DNA of 64,000 nt from positions 3,472,001 to 3,536,000 of the forward strand of contig JAHEWK010000004.1 in assembly GCA_020740775.1 (NCBI GenBank), given 5' to 3'. This DNA is from Ilyonectria destructans. Its lineage: Eukaryota > Ascomycota > Sordariomycetes > Hypocreales > Nectriaceae. A program made the position numbers and the translations under genes. Numbering within the stretch: the stretch's first letter is position 1; each line of letters opens with the position of its first letter. Under the pieces are notes generated by a model. The model did not search any database, had not been told where the DNA came from, and was given only the letters and a program-made list of their open reading frames with translations. Shown piece by piece: positions 10,840-22,949 of the stretch.

Positions 10840-11865
10840 TTACTGAGCAACAAATCCACCATCGACAGAGAGGATAGCTCCGGTAATGAAACCTGCTTCG
10901 GTTGAGGCGAGAAAACACACAGCTGCCGCGATTTCACTGACGTATCCGAATCTGCCCCAAGGATACCTAATCAAGGAGTTCGCTACTGCGCTCTTATCGT
11001 ACAAGTGCGGCTCAAAGCACGATGTTATGACATCTATCACAAATTAGTCACAACGAAAGTGAAAGGCAAGGAGACCGAGAACAGGGAAATAGCAACTACC
11101 TCCAGGACAAACAATATTGCAGTGTATCTTGTGTGGTGCCATCTCGACCGCCACAGATCTAGTAGTCTGGAGGGCAGCGCCCTTGCTTGTACTATATGCA
11201 GCTGGCCAAGGAAAGGTAAGCGATATTCTCGGTGGTAAATGACATCTCATCTTACCGATTCCAACATCTGCCGTTAGCGATGCCGTAGAGCCAATGTTGA
11301 CGATCCATCCTCTATCACCCGATGGTAATAATTCCTGTTTAAGAAACTGGCGAATCGCATATTTGCACCCCAGGAATACAGAACGAGTATTGACCCTCAT
11401 TGTCTTATCAAAGATATCTTCGTCGAGATCGTGGATGAGTTTCCCAGCATTTGGTTCTTGCGATTCGGGACATACGCCTGCATTATTCACCATGATATGC
11501 AATTGACCATAGGTGGCGACCGCCTGGGCTATCAACAGCTCCATCTGTGCCGAATCTCCAACATCAACCTGAACGAAGATGGCTTGGCCGCCTTTACTCA
11601 CGATGTATTCGTCTGTGCGAAAACCATGGTCATCTCCGCGCGAACCCCCGGTGCCAGGGACTTCTTTGATATCTGCGCAGACCACTTGCGCTCCCTCCTT
11701 CGAAAACCGAAACGCGATAGCTCTTCCGAAGCCCGAAGAAGCGCCAGTTACAACCGCCACCTTGCCGAGAAGCCGACCTGCAATCAGCGGGGTTGGATCA
11801 TCCATCGAGTCGGCTGGTGGTGAAACCATGGAACGCTCGATTGGCTCTTGTTTGATTTCTTGCAT
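10840..11865 (-). CDS. Short-chain dehydrogenase/reductase, 301 aa
   Basis: Classical SDR oxidoreductase. Exons 11865-11256, 11201-11100 and 11033-10840. Cofactor motif TGASSGFG at 40-47, NNAG at 127-130, active site Tyr206 and Lys210 (AAYSTSKGA), and the C-terminal GAILSVDGG. The first intron (11202-11255) is 54 nt and free of stops, so a retained-intron form would stay in frame; homologous SDRs have no insert there, which supports splicing. A GTG at 11895 extends the frame, but the ATG at 11865 is preferred. The insert GTGGSRGDDHGFRTDEY (about 71-87) is typical of the fungal 2,5-dichloro-2,5-cyclohexadiene-diol-type SDR group. Substrate unknown. Confidence 0.85.
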
Positions 11866-12475
11866 TTTGTGTGTGCTTTGTCTTTCACTAGACACTCAGA
11901 AGTTGTTTGTTTTGAATCAATTACAGAGTTGACAACTATACACCAAGGAACAGAGTCGTGCAATACAGGGGGGCATGGATATGACGCCCCTTGGGTAAGC
12001 CGGAGAAAATAGCTAGAGATAGCAACTCGAAAAGAAAGAACCTTTGTGATGGGGACGCAGATATCAGTCGTCAGGTAGTGGCGGTGGCGGTGGAAATGAC
12101 GGCGTATCTTTCGACGACAGGGGTGGTGACAATTACGCCCCAGCAAAAAGCTCTTATTTTTCACTATTGGGGTTTAGTCTTTCCTTCTCCGCACCATGAC
12201 CAGCCAATAATCCAAAGACAATTCACAATGATAAAGTTTGCCCTAGGAACGGGCATTCCCCGGTTATCCTGAAAACCATCCCGGCTGCTCAGAAACAAAT
12301 TGCGCGGAGCCATGATAAGTCTACGAGATACCTACTAATAAGGGGGAACATCCGACTACCCTTTTGTCTTCCACAGTTCCTATCCCAAAACACTATCCGC
12401 GGCTACTATTAGCTACATCCATCGCGTATCTTTTGGTGGTAAACGAGAGTGTGAGAGGTAGCCACATTCATCACG
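11866..12475. promoter_or_regulatory. Divergent promoter, SDR / permease
   Basis: 610 bases between the SDR start (minus) and the permease start (plus). I see GT-rich and GGTGGCGG-type runs at about 12075-12130 but no defined operator. Confidence 0.35.
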
Positions 12476-14516
12476 ATGACAGAGAAATTCAAGCCCAGTA
12501 CGCCCATCCACCAGTCCATTTCTAACGAGCTTGGAACGGTCGAAGATGTGCGACTGAAGCGTGACTTTGGCATGTGGGGCAATTTGTCCATCGCGTGGAA
12601 CATGGTCAACATTTTTGGCGGCATGTCGTACATTTTCGTGGTTGGATTCTCGGCCGGAGGCATCCCATCAATCTTTTACGGCTTGTATGACAGACTTTCC
12701 TTCCCCGCTATGTGTATTGAAGCTAACTTCGATCAATTCCTAGCATAGGTTCTTCATTTTGCGTTTTGTGCATCATGGCAACCCTTGCTGAGTGTGCTTC
12801 GATGTTTCCAACAGCCGGTGGTGCTTACCACTTTACCACGTTTCTCGTCCCAGAAAAATACCGAAAATATATTGGTTATCCGCTTGGGTGGCTTAACTAT
12901 CTCGGCTGGGTTTTCACCATCGCCTCTTGCTCGGCCATTGCCACGGGATTGACCTTTTCTCTGGTTAACTTGTGCAAGCCCGAAATCGAAGTAACTACCC
13001 GTTGGCAACTATTTCTGGTTTACATTGGCTGGTGTACGATGGCCTGGGCCGTCAACGTATTTATGTTGCCGATGGTGACTTACGTTGAAAACTTTGGGTG
13101 TAGGATATGTCTCTTAAAATTGCAGTCCGATACGATTATCTAACGCATCTCTAGGTGGGATTAGTATGCTTGGATTTGTGGGATTTGTCGTTGCCCTCCT
13201 GGCTTATAGCCCAAAGGCAGATGCTGCGTTTGTGTTCAAGGATGTTGTCAACGAAACAGGGTGAGTGCTTTTTACGGCTTATTGTCACGAAGCTATCCAG
13301 ATATTGACAGTTGTTACATCACGCAGCTACTCAGCCATCTCAATGGCCGTCGTTTTAGGTCTGTATAACAGCATGACTGCTCTCGTCTGCCTGGACGCAG
13401 CTTGTCACATGGCCGAAGAGCTTCCGCATCCTGCCGTTCAGATTCCCCGGGTCTTATACATCACCATGGGTACTCAATTTGTTGTCGGAATAGTGTACAT
13501 CCTCACGATTGGTTTCTCGATTACCGATATTGATGTCATTATCAAAACACCAACCGGGTAAGCCAATGGCAGAACTCTTGGTCCCTCCGTATCACTGACG
13601 GGTGACAGTGTTCCAATCATTGAAGTTGTGCGACAGGCTCTGAAGAGCGACGTCGCTGCTATGGTTTTTAACGTGGTATTGCTCATCAACTTCATCGGAT
13701 CTACGATTGGAGCTATGCTTGCCTCGAGTCGTCAAGGCTATGCCCTCGCCCGTGACGGTGGCCTATTCTTTAAGCAGGCGTAGATGCCCCAATATGCGAA
13801 TATTTAAAGCTGCCAACTAATACTCGCTAGGCTCACTAAAATCCAACCAACGTTCATGGTCCCGTTGCAGTCGCTCAATCTTTGCTATGGACTCTCGGTA
13901 CTGATTGGTATTGTGTTAGTGATAGAAAGGACATGTTTAAATGATGATAGAGTCTGGCCACTAACATCTGCAACAGATATCTATTCTCGGCACAAGGCTT
14001 CAACGCAATATTGGGAGCCGAAGCACTCTTCATGCTCTTAAGTTATGGTTGGTTTTCCAGAATCTGGAGTTGAGCTTGTATCTTGATTAACTGACTAGCA
14101 CAGCCGCCCCGTCCTTGATGATGCTCATTTTTGGTCGAGCGCAAATGCGAACAACTAGGTTTAGCCTTCATCATCTCGGATATTTCTGCGCTGTCGTGTC
14201 AGTTCTATACACCGGAATTGTCACTGTTCTTGTCATGGTGCGGAATCCTGCCTGTCCTTCACGTCAGTATGTTCTGAATACTAATGAGCATCAACAGATT
14301 CCGCAGGTCTATCCGGTGACGGCATCGAGTATGAACTACACTATACTTTTAACCGGCGTGTTTGCTATCTTGTGCCTCGGCATGTGGCTTTTTGATGCTA
14401 GGAAATCGTATCGGCCTCCTACATTTGAACAATTTGTGGTAAACGTTGCTCCGCCCGAGGATAGAGACACGTTCATGGAGGGTGATAAGTCACTTAATAA
14501 TCCTGGTCTAGAGTGA
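12476..14516 (+). CDS. APC-family amino-acid/choline-type permease, 546 aa
   Basis: Plasma-membrane proton symporter of the amino acid/choline (ACT) branch, which includes GABA and choline permeases. Eight exons: 12476-12684, 12744-13099, 13155-13260, 13327-13557, 13609-13779, 13831-13914, 13977-14047 and 14104-14516; every junction keeps frame. Signature stretches: MVNIFGGMSYIFVVGF, ATLAECASMFPTAGGAYHF, MAEELPHPAVQIPRVL and MLASSRQGYALARDGGL. The many hydrophobic segments fit a 12-helix carrier, and the length is normal for the family. Two long loops and the C-terminal tail are hydrophilic. Substrate cannot be read, but the neighbouring oxidoreductases suggest uptake of a nitrogenous compound used by them. 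Confidence 0.85.
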
Positions 14517-14722
14517 AGTTTAGCAAGAAGCGGGGGAGGGCATTTGAGCTTTCAGATTTCTATGTGTTTGAGTCGAGTGACACAATCGTGAAAACAGATT
14601 TGAAACTTGATATGGCTAACTGGTACCTGGGCAAAATGCGAGTATGCCTTAGTTCCATACAATTTACAGCCAACGCCTTTGAACTTGCTGATTATACACA
14701 AAATCCGTGTTTAATCTCATTC

Positions 14723-17209
14723 CTAGATCATCAGATTAATCTCAGCACCAGAGTTCATCATGATGGTCCGCCACCTGGATTTACCAGTCCCCTCTACATC
14801 CATATCCGCCCAAACCTGTCGTAGAAATTTGATGATTGTTAGAGGCGTTCCAAAGTTGACGCTAATACTCATTTTGTTGCATGCTGTCTCTAGAAATTGA
14901 CGGGCCTTAGAGTCAAGGGCATGCACCCCTATCATAAAAAGGGGCCAGATAATGGACTGCAACCAGGACAGACTACGCAATGCCGCCATTCCTCGACTAA
15001 CACACTCTTGCATGCGCGGATCCGAAGATGGCAAGGCACAGATGTCATTGTAGACGTAGCACAACAATCCCTGACGCCAAATCTCATTGACAGAAGCCAC
15101 AAAAGTGTTGTACGGCGCAGAGGCCGCTGAAGGCCCTGGTTGCCACTCCTTCGTGCGGTATAGAAGATCTCCTACATCGGGCATGAGGTTTCGGATAGTC
15201 GAATTGTCCAAAGACGGTCGCAGAACCGTTCGATAGAGCTCTGTGGCTTCTTTTAAGAGGTAGAGAAACCTGTAATCTGGCAAGTTGCAAAACCACTTAG
15301 CATGGTCTCGGGCAAACAAGTGCTCCTGAAGAGGGTCTGTAGAGATATCAGTCAGCATCATTTGCTCAAGATGATGGAGAAGTGGTATAGATGTGACTAC
15401 CCTCTACGAACTCGAGACTATCGGTGTCCGCCAGCGAGTTGTCGTGCCATTTGACTGTCCGGCCGATCGCCGTCATCCAGCTGAAGTGGAGATGGAGGAA
15501 TGATATGATTATGGACGAGTTTGGGCTCTGTGCTGTCACGGCCTTGTCTTGTAGCAGAGACCGTACTAGGCGCAGCTTTGAAGTCCACCTGCCCGTACCG
15601 CTTCCTATAGACTAGATATCTTGATAAGCCGCGGTGAAAATCGTTCAGGAGGTTGGCTATATCATACGTCGACGAGAATAGAAAGCAGCATAGTTGCTGC
15701 AAGAGCGTCAGATTGGTTTCGGGTCTTAACAGCGTTGCTAAATGACACCCGCGACGCATCACGATACAAAGTCACCACGCCTGGAGGCAACTGACTCATG
15801 CCACTCAAGTGCAATGCAGAGGCTCCCAGGATAGTGGCTCTGAGTGGCGGAAAGATTGATGCCAGCTTGCCATACACAAGCTTATACGGATTGCGATTTG
15901 GGGCCACAGGGTAAAAGCCCGGAGCCAACACACTGAAGACTACACAGGGTCAGGACGGTCTCGAGTACCCACCATAACAAGAGGGGAGGGAACGAAGGCG
16001 TTGACATACAGTGACTGTAAAGGTAGCTGTCGAAAGGGCTACTGAATTCTGAACGACTGGTGAGAGCCCGCATCGGTGTCGAGAGGGTGAATAAGCCGAG
16101 TTCATCATCGTCCTCAAAATCAGGCGTTGTTGCAGAGCCGAGACGCAGCGGTACCATAGGCTCATCACCCAATGTATCAACATGGGGGTAAGTCTCGGGG
16201 TCTGATCCTAGCAGATCATCCACGTCTCCCAATTCTGATGTTGCATCGACCACGAATTCGGGCATGTTTTCATCCACGCCATGTTCTGTGTTTCTCTGGT
16301 CGTCATTGGCAAAATCATCCAGTTCGATGGGTTCCACATTCTGCTGTGGGCTGGCAAGAGACCAAGTGGCGATTGGTGGATCGAAGTCAGGCTGTATGAA
16401 CTGCCATAATCTGTCATCTGGCGACGTGAGAGCAAACAGCGGGTCAACCCCAGCATAGTTTAGGATGCTCGGAACGTCCCAGTCTTGACCTTGATGCTCC
16501 TGGTCACCGGCCGCGGCTCGGCGGATACCCTGCTCGCCCTGTGAAACACTGGACGAGCATGTAGCTGCAACAAGCGATGAGGCAAAGCTACTCTGGGATT
16601 CGATGGTGCTGCTCTGACGACGACAGCTTTGGCGATCTCCAGGCCCTCCAAGCCCTTTCTCTGTGTCTTGTAAAGACTCAGGCGTTGGGTTGATCGCGGC
16701 TGGGGGGCGATCGGGAAGCGTCTCTTGCTCAGTCCTGACACGAGGTTCGGCAGGCGGAGAGCAAACGTTTTGTTGCGGCTGGATTGGTGGCGCAGCCCCA
16801 GTGCTGCTGCTGTCCGGAGCAACAATCGATGTCTCATGTAATCTTGTTGGTGAATTCTGTGATGATGGTTCCTTGGTTCCAGATGTTTCCTCGGCCGGTT
16901 TGATGCCTCGCGCCCTTCGCCTCGTTGGCCTTGTCAGCACATTCTGAGGAGCAGAGCCCCTCGCGAGCTTGCAAATTAGTTGACCATCGTAGTTGCCTTG
17001 AGCTCGGAACTCCATGAGGCGCATTTCATAGCCGCCGCAGACGGCGCCTCGCGCCTTGCAGGTGTTGCAAAAGGGTTTTGTTTCATCGCATTTTCTGCGC
17101 TTCTGGCGACAGCTCCAGCAGCCTGGCACTCCAGGTCAGCACGGGAACAATGGCTTTGCAATTTTGGGTGTTGAGTCTTCTTACCACCTCGTGAACGCGT
17201 CCCTGGCAT
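14723..17209 (-). CDS. Zn2Cys6 fungal transcription factor, 744 aa
   Basis: Nuclear regulator. Exons 17209-17185, 17122-16010, 15939-15668, 15611-15401 and 15336-14723. The first exon encodes only MPGTRSRG, then the zinc cluster has Cys10, 13, 20, 27, 30 and 37 (CWSCRQKRRKC). A disordered Ser/Gln/Pro-rich and acidic linker follows to about residue 370. The C-terminal half is the fungal-specific regulatory domain: FYPVAPNRNPYKLVYG, LLSILVD, GRWTSKLRLVRSLL and RFLYLLKEATELYRTVL. Exon 3/4 needs the acceptor at 15612 to restore frame. Its place between a permease and an SDR/NTF2-like pair makes it the likely local regulator. Confidence 0.85.
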
Positions 17210-18190
17210 CGTGTCAAGCCGCGGATGGAGAGACTGAGCGGTGTCGATCGGGCAAGATACGAGGAAAGGTCGCTGCAGAGGGGAAGGGAAGACAGGCACG
17301 CAGGCTGCCATGCCAGGTGCTGTCGAACTGGAACAGCCGGCCTTCCTTGCCTCGGATCGTAACCGTAGCCCCAAATCCGGTTGGACAGCTTTTGCCCCTA
17401 ACTATATTAGCGTCGATACCAAGACCGCAGTCTGCGGGGTATGGAGCACGGAACATCAGTATTATCACGGGCCTAGCCCGCCTTTGTCTTTGCACAGGGG
17501 AGATACATCGGGCAATCCTCCGAGATACCGATGTCCCAAGGTCAGGGAGGTGAGATTGACACAGAAACCCCGCTCTAGAAAAGAGGGGGCAGTAGGTGTC
17601 CTAGATAAATACAATCAAGCGGTTCAGGATTCAAACCCTATGGAACACTAAACCCTGCATCGAATCTGTCATTATGTATCCAACACATCCCTAACGAAGG
17701 GCGTGTTCCTCTTATTTATAAAGGTAGAACGTTGGTCCCTGGATGTAGTCAATCAAGCCACTTGCTCGTCTTGCAATAGGTTCGCTAGTAGCCCCCGGAG
17801 GCTGTCACCCATAAGTTGTCGCACTATTAAGAGGTGAGGCACTTGGGCAGGGGTGGTTTCATTCAGGCCGTTGGCTGTATTCAGGTACCTTGCAACACCA
17901 TATCCTCATTCGCCATAGGAAGACAGTGGCGGGCTCATCAAGCGACGTCGACTTTTGCGTACGTCATCGTCTCGACTAGGTCTTGATCGTCGCGATATCA
18001 TGTACGGCAAACAGATATCTAGGAAGGGGGGCACATGAAAAGCCCCGCGCTGATCTAACCCGAATTGTCTTACATAGCCTGCGGCGATGCCGATAGCCTA
18101 GATAAGCCTTCTTGGGTTAACCGTATCGACGCTGCATTCAGTCTTGCAAAGCCAATCCCAAGGCTCGTATTTCTACTAATCACTATCATC
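17210..18190. other. Intergenic, no gene
   Basis: About 1 kb upstream of the Zn2Cys6 gene. Plus-strand ORFs at 17056-17651 overlap the factor's first exon and look like antisense shadows. No RNA gene was found. Confidence 0.5.
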
Positions 18191-19164
18191 CTATACTGCC
18201 GCTGTGTTACCCCCATCAACCCTCAAATCAGCTCCCGTCATGAATCGAGACCCATCGCCCAATAGAAACAGAACAGCAGCCTCAAGGTCATGCACCTCAC
18301 CGAGCCTTCCTAACATTGCTCCCGCCAGCCATAGCTCCTTCAACTCTGGATCATCATCCAACAGCTCTTGGGTCATGTCAGTCCGCAAATAGCCTGGCGA
18401 TAATGTATTGACTCGAATGTTGTGTTTACCCCATTCTAGGGCCAGAGATCGGCCAAGTTGTAGTACCCCCGCTTTTGACGAGTTGTAATTACAGTTGTTG
18501 ATGCCCTAGCGACGGTGCTGTCAGTCTTGACTACTTTGGAATTTACGAGGGAGGAAAGGAGAACTAGCATCCCATAAGTCGACTTGACAGGAGCCTTTGA
18601 AACTTGGAAGAAATATTCTTGGCTTACCCGGTTCGCAGCGTGGGCGGCCATTGATGCCATAAGGAGCAAGCTTCCTCCTGTGCCATGTCGCTGTAGGATC
18701 TTTGCTGTTTGCCTTGCAATCAAGAAGCTTCCAGTCACATTCACGTCGATGACCTGACGGAAACTCTCCACCGGAAGCTCGCAGGCCTCCCCTGCCATTT
18801 GTATACCCGCACAATTCACCAGTCCCTTTATCGGCCGGCATCGTTGAGTCGCTTTCTGCTCAATGTCCGCCAAAGCTTCCTCCACAGCTGCCTCATCTGT
18901 GATGTCGCATTTGTAAAAGTGTACCCAAGAGCTTTCTGCACCGACATGCAGCTTGAGTTCCTTCAATTTGTCTAGTGCTGGTCCAGGTAGTATGTCGAGG
19001 CAAGCGACGTCGGCGCCAGCCGTGATGAGTGTTTTCAAGAGTTGCAGACCAATCCCACGCGCGCCGCCAGTCAGAATTATCGTGCGGCCAGAAAGACCGA
19101 AAAGATTGTCCAGCATGTCTTGGCAGCTGCGAGAACTTGTGGCATCGTGGACGTTATGCGACAT
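18191..19164 (-). CDS. Short-chain dehydrogenase/reductase, 283 aa
   Basis: Second SDR, sequence-distinct from the one at 10.8-11.9 kb. Exons 19164-18628 and 18505-18191, with a 122-nt intron, longer than most here. Motifs: TGGARGIG at 32-39, NCAG at 117-120 (Cys replaces the usual second Asn), Tyr186 and Lys190 (NYNSSKAG), and a terminal GADLRVDGG. It resembles the fungal sorbose/mannitol/xylulose-type SDR group in SPGYLRTDM. The ATG at 19164 (MSHNVHD) is preferred over an in-frame upstream start at 19317, whose leader is unlike the family. Divergent from the NTF2-like gene 440 bases away, so probably co-regulated. Confidence 0.85.
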
Positions 19165-19604
19165 ATTCGAAAGGCTAGGTCGATGGATGCAAGATTTGAT
19201 AAGCTTGTGATATAGATATGGACGGTATGTTCTTGGTCTGTGTGGTTGATCAGGAAGTGGAAACTGAAGTTCTTCAATATCACTGAGCAATTTCACGCCA
19301 TCGGAAATATTTTCCACTTCGGCAGCATCCCGTGCAACAGCGACATAAATTTGCCAAATTCAGTCAACATCTGCACCATGACCTGTTTTAGGTCAATTTA
19401 TCCCCAGAATGAGTTCCCCGCCATCAGAGCATGTGAACTGCCAGATGTGAAACAATAACTAGACGAAAGAAATACCTTTCCGTACTATTTGTTACCATTC
19501 TACCACAGCCTTTCTCTTTCGTACTCAATACATACCAAGTGTGCTTAATAAGAAACGCGCATAATTTTACCTTGCAACTCCCTTCTTCAATTGCCAATCA
19601 AGAT

Positions 19605-20018
19605 ATGGACGCGGCACTTTACAGAAAATACCTTGAGCTCGTCGAGGCCGGGGACATTCGCAAAGCTGCAGACCAATTCTTCGCACCCAGCTTCACCATT
19701 TTCAAGAGCAACCACCAATACACCGACCTGGAGTCCTTCATGCGCACCAAGGAATTTCAGCATCTCTTCATGCGCGAGACAGTAAAGGTCGTTGGCTATT
19801 ACCAGGGAGATAACGCATTCACGGTGGAGACAGTATACGGCTGGCATGCTGAGAAGGATGTTAACAAGGAGGAATTCGAGAAGGCGGGACATTTGGAGGG
19901 ATACCTACCCCTAAAAGCAGGAGAAAGCTTCGAGACGCATTGTGTGTTTTTCTATGAGACGGAGGGGAAGAAGTTCAAGAGCTGCAGAGTGTACGAGTTA
20001 GGAGGTGTTAAGGAGTAA
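19605..20018 (+). CDS. NTF2-like (SnoaL-type) small protein, 137 aa
   Basis: Single exon beginning MDAALYRKYLELVEAGD. Length, the early helix with AADQFFAPSF, and alternating beta-strands (VVGYYQGDNAFTVETVY, then FETHCVFFYE and FKSCRVYEL) fit the cone-shaped NTF2/SnoaL fold. Such proteins act as isomerases, cyclases, hydratases or ligand binders; no catalytic residue can be assigned. It shares a promoter with the divergent SDR at 19164, which suggests a joint role. Fold assignment is by pattern only. Confidence 0.65.
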   Translation: MDAALYRKYLELVEAGDIRKAADQFFAPSFTIFKSNHQYTDLESFMRTKEFQHLFMRETVKVVGYYQGDNAFTVETVYGWHAEKDVNKEEFEKAGHLEGYLPLKAGESFETHCVFFYETEGKKFKSCRVYELGGVKE

Positions 20019-20989
20019 CTTGGTGTGTTCGACTCGGAAAACACGTGAGCCGCCCTTGCAATGCGACTACGCCTATGGATGAGATTACAGTCTCGTACTC
20101 TGGTCTTGTTTGGATTCACGCTGATATCAATTATGATATTGTGACAAAGGTTCATCCTCCACTTTGCTCCCAGCCAGCGCCCGAGTATTAAGCCAACCTT
20201 TTCAGCGCGTTTATTTGACCCGTGACTCTAGATTCAACTTTGCTCATATTTACCCGGTGCGACTCTGCTCTTCCCTTCTCTCTTCTCCTTCATCTGCCGC
20301 AACCATCTCACTTCCATCAGACAGCTTAAAATTCCCTCTATACACTTTTCTTTACCGATTCCCCGACAAGACATGGACTACAATGACTGTCGTGGCATGG
20401 CTCGCATTTCTTGGCTGAAGGTTTCTGTTTGGCCTGGAGCCACCGGATCTCCCTCCAGGAGAGAGACACAGCCCTAGATAGATGTGCACTTGTCGTGTAC
20501 GTTGGAGACATTGTCCAACGCAATTACAAGGTGGGTTTGAAAAGGTTTGCAGAATATCTCAGTCGATGGTGCTTGGTCGGAGTTAGTGACATCGAATAGT
20601 GGAAATTGACAGGCTCACTTTTTTGGGTCATACGGTATCTGAAGATGCTAAATGTATTTGACCCGGTAATACCAAGTAATAAACGGTCATAATTGGAAGA
20701 GGGTATTATTTACAGTCCTTCTAGATGAGAACAGCAAGTGGCGTTTCCTTGTTGAGGTAACCGTGTCGATGACTACTTTAGGCAATGATAGGAGCTCTCC
20801 ATACCCGGCCTAAGTGGGCAAAGTTTCCCCTACTACTTTTCAGGGCTTTATTACATGTTCCGAGAATGAAATAAATATGAAGGAAAAACTTTATTCCCTT
20901 TCACTAATGTTGGACTTTGGCAGTCTTACTTGAACCAATTCCCTGCTCCATCTACACATCCCACTCTACTGTCCACTGCAGACTACAGC
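20019..20989. other. Intergenic, no gene
   Basis: Pyrimidine-rich sequence (about 20150-20350) and short ORFs of no recognisable type. The right end is the promoter of the EthD-like gene. Confidence 0.45.
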
Positions 20990-21408
20990 ATGAGCACACC
21001 AATTACATTTGTTGTTGCATACCCCTCGGTCACTCAGTTTGGTAAACCGGCTCGATTTGATGTGGATTAGTAAGTCACCCATGCTGTACAATCTGAGGCA
21101 TCCGGTACTCTGTCGTTGCATATCTAACCCTCTTTAGTTATATGAAAACTCATATGCCCCTTGTGAACAAATGCTGGTCCCCTTTTGGGTTAAAAAGCTG
21201 GAACGTGGTGGTTTTCGATTCTAAGGACACTTTTGATAGAAACGCACCGCCATACGTTGTCCAGGCGAGTCTTGTTTTCGATAGTGTCGAGGGATTACGA
21301 GAAGCCTTCGCCAAAGGATCTGAAGAGACACTTGCAGATGTCCCAAAATACACTGATGTTCATCCCAGCATGTGGATTGGCAAGGTAGCAGGAACGTGTG
21401 GTGAGTAA
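20990..21408 (+). CDS. EthD-domain-like protein, 116 aa
   Basis: Small ferredoxin-like alpha/beta protein. Exons 20990-21069 and 21138-21408; the GTAAGT...TTTAG intron splits a Tyr codon (DVDY|YMKTHMPL). The YxxxHMPL motif, a middle Trp-rich strand and the terminal VHPSMWIGKV match short EthD-family proteins of about 100-115 residues. These occur in catabolic operons and in fungal polyketide clusters as decarboxylase or cyclase helpers. A strict reading would have found only the second exon. Its place in the 5-23 kb oxidoreductase block fits such a helper role. Confidence 0.7.
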
Positions 21409-21812
21409 GATGTGGCAGGGGGGTGGTTAGAAAGAGTCCCGCTCTTGACTGCTGGCAATCCGCTTGAGTGTATATACTTCTCTCACATATATCGCAACTT
21501 GAGGATTATCTGAGCAGGAGGCCAAGAGCCTTTCTGAATTGAATAAGGTTGTTGAGTTGCCTATTAACGAGACCTCTTATTAGGTAAAGATGTCTGTATT
21601 CTTTTGCTGCTGTGGACCTCGCTCGCATCGAAGAGAGACTGAAGGATAATATGGATAACAGTAGAAAAGAGGGCTGGCTCCCAGTTTGATTAGAATTAAT
21701 TGACTTGCACCCTAAATTCATATAAACGCAGTCACAGATGTTGGTTTTTTATCTTTCACTCTTATGAACAAATCCACTCTCCCACACAGTAAGGTCTCAT
21801 CTACCAGCCTTC
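21409..21812. other. Convergent 3' regions
   Basis: Between the stops of the EthD-like gene and the medium-chain reductase. No gene seen. Confidence 0.5.
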
Positions 21813-22949
21813 TCATACCAACTTTGTAACCAGCTTTCCCGTGTTATGGCCATTGAACAGCCTCATCCACGTTTTTGGCACATCTTCGAATGCCGTCGGT
21901 ATGATAGTCTCATTCTCATCAGAGACACTGAGCTTGTCGTCCATAATAGCTTGCTGGAGCAGATTTTGTGTTTCTAGGGCTTTAGCAGGAGGATAATCAA
22001 GAACTATGAACCCCCGAATCTGCAGTCTCATGGATATTATCTGAAAGTAGTTCTTGAGAACACAAGGGCTACTAGAGTTGTATCCTGAGATTGCTCCACA
22101 GGCAGCTATGCGGCCATTCCTCGACATGCGAGCAAGCATCATGTCTAGGATCTCCCCGCCAACGTTGTCATAGTAGATATCAACTCCGGCGTTGGTCGCT
22201 TCGTGGAGATCACGCTCGAAATTAGGTGACTTGTAGTTCAGGCCTTTCCTCTCGTTAGTGAGGCTGTTGACATGCCTCGTAGACAGCCAGAAAAGGGGGA
22301 GAATTTCGAAGCTTTTCAACCCACATTTATCAGCGCCCAATTCCTCCACCCATCGACATTTTTCGTCGCTTCCAGCAATCCCAATCACATTGTCAGCGCC
22401 AACAATCTTCTTGGCAATCTGAACCACCATGCTGCCGGTTGCGCCCGCGGCTCCAGATACAACAATCCTATCGCCCTTGCAGGCTTCACTAACAACCACC
22501 AAGCCGTAGTAAGCTGTCATGCCAGTGTTGCCCAATGCACCCAGATAGTGTGTAATATTCAGACTGGGCGAGGGTTGGACCACATAGACTGACTCTGCAT
22601 CTAAAATGGTATATTCACGCCAGTCAACGTTGCCGCGGACAATTGCACCCTCGACTATCTTGACAGAGGTGCTCTCAATCACTTGGCCAAGGCCACGAGC
22701 ACGCATCGGCTGACCAACATCGACCGGGGGAACATAAAGTCTTTCTTTGGGAATGCCGGGATCTATCCAACCTCTCTGGGCCGGATCGTTGCTGTAGTAT
22801 AGTGCTTTCACAAGCACTTGGTCTTTCTGTAACGGAGGCAATTCCACACTCCTCAGTGCAAATGTTGCGTTATCGCCAGAGAGCTCCGGCAGTCCTGTTG
22901 GCTTGTGTCTGATTGCCCAGGTGCGACATTGCTTCGGTCTCGGAGCCAT
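21813..22949 (-). CDS. Medium-chain NADPH oxidoreductase (alkenal/prostaglandin reductase type), 351 aa
   Basis: Zinc-independent medium-chain reductase, predicted to reduce the double bond of alpha,beta-unsaturated carbonyls. Residues NDPAQRGWID near 55-64, GNTGMTAYYGL, the cofactor motif SGAAGATGSMVVQIAK, and DIYYDNVGGEILD are the family's markers in order. The frame is open throughout, but an 81-nt GTGGGT...AAAG segment (22244-22324) encodes an insert absent from the family. Removing it gives LGADKCLNYKSPNFERDL, the expected sequence, so I model exons 22949-22325 and 22243-21813. Unspliced, the protein would be 378 residues. The donor is weak. Confidence 0.8.
   Translation of the reverse strand: MAPRPKQCRTWAIRHKPTGLPELSGDNATFALRSVELPPLQKDQVLVKALYYSNDPAQRGWIDPGIPKERLYVPPVDVGQPMRARGLGQVIESTSVKIVEGAIVRGNVDWREYTILDAESVYVVQPSPSLNITHYLGALGNTGMTAYYGLVVVSEACKGDRIVVSGAAGATGSMVVQIAKKIVGADNVIGIAGSDEKCRWVEELGADKCGLKSFEILPLFWLSTRHVNSLTNERKGLNYKSPNFERDLHEATNAGVDIYYDNVGGEILDMMLARMSRNGRIAACGAISGYNSSSPCVLKNYFQIISMRLQIRGFIVLDYPPAKALETQNLLQQAIMDDKLSVSDENETIIPTAFEDVPKTWMRLFNGHNTGKLVTKLV

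Noticed and set aside
16460..16837. Minus-strand ORF of 125 codons, basic
   Set aside because: Shadow in another frame of the Zn2Cys6 factor's disordered linker.
17620..17655. tRNA-like T-arm (GGATTCAAACCC)
   Set aside because: The stem does not pair properly and no acceptor, D-arm or anticodon arm can be placed around it.
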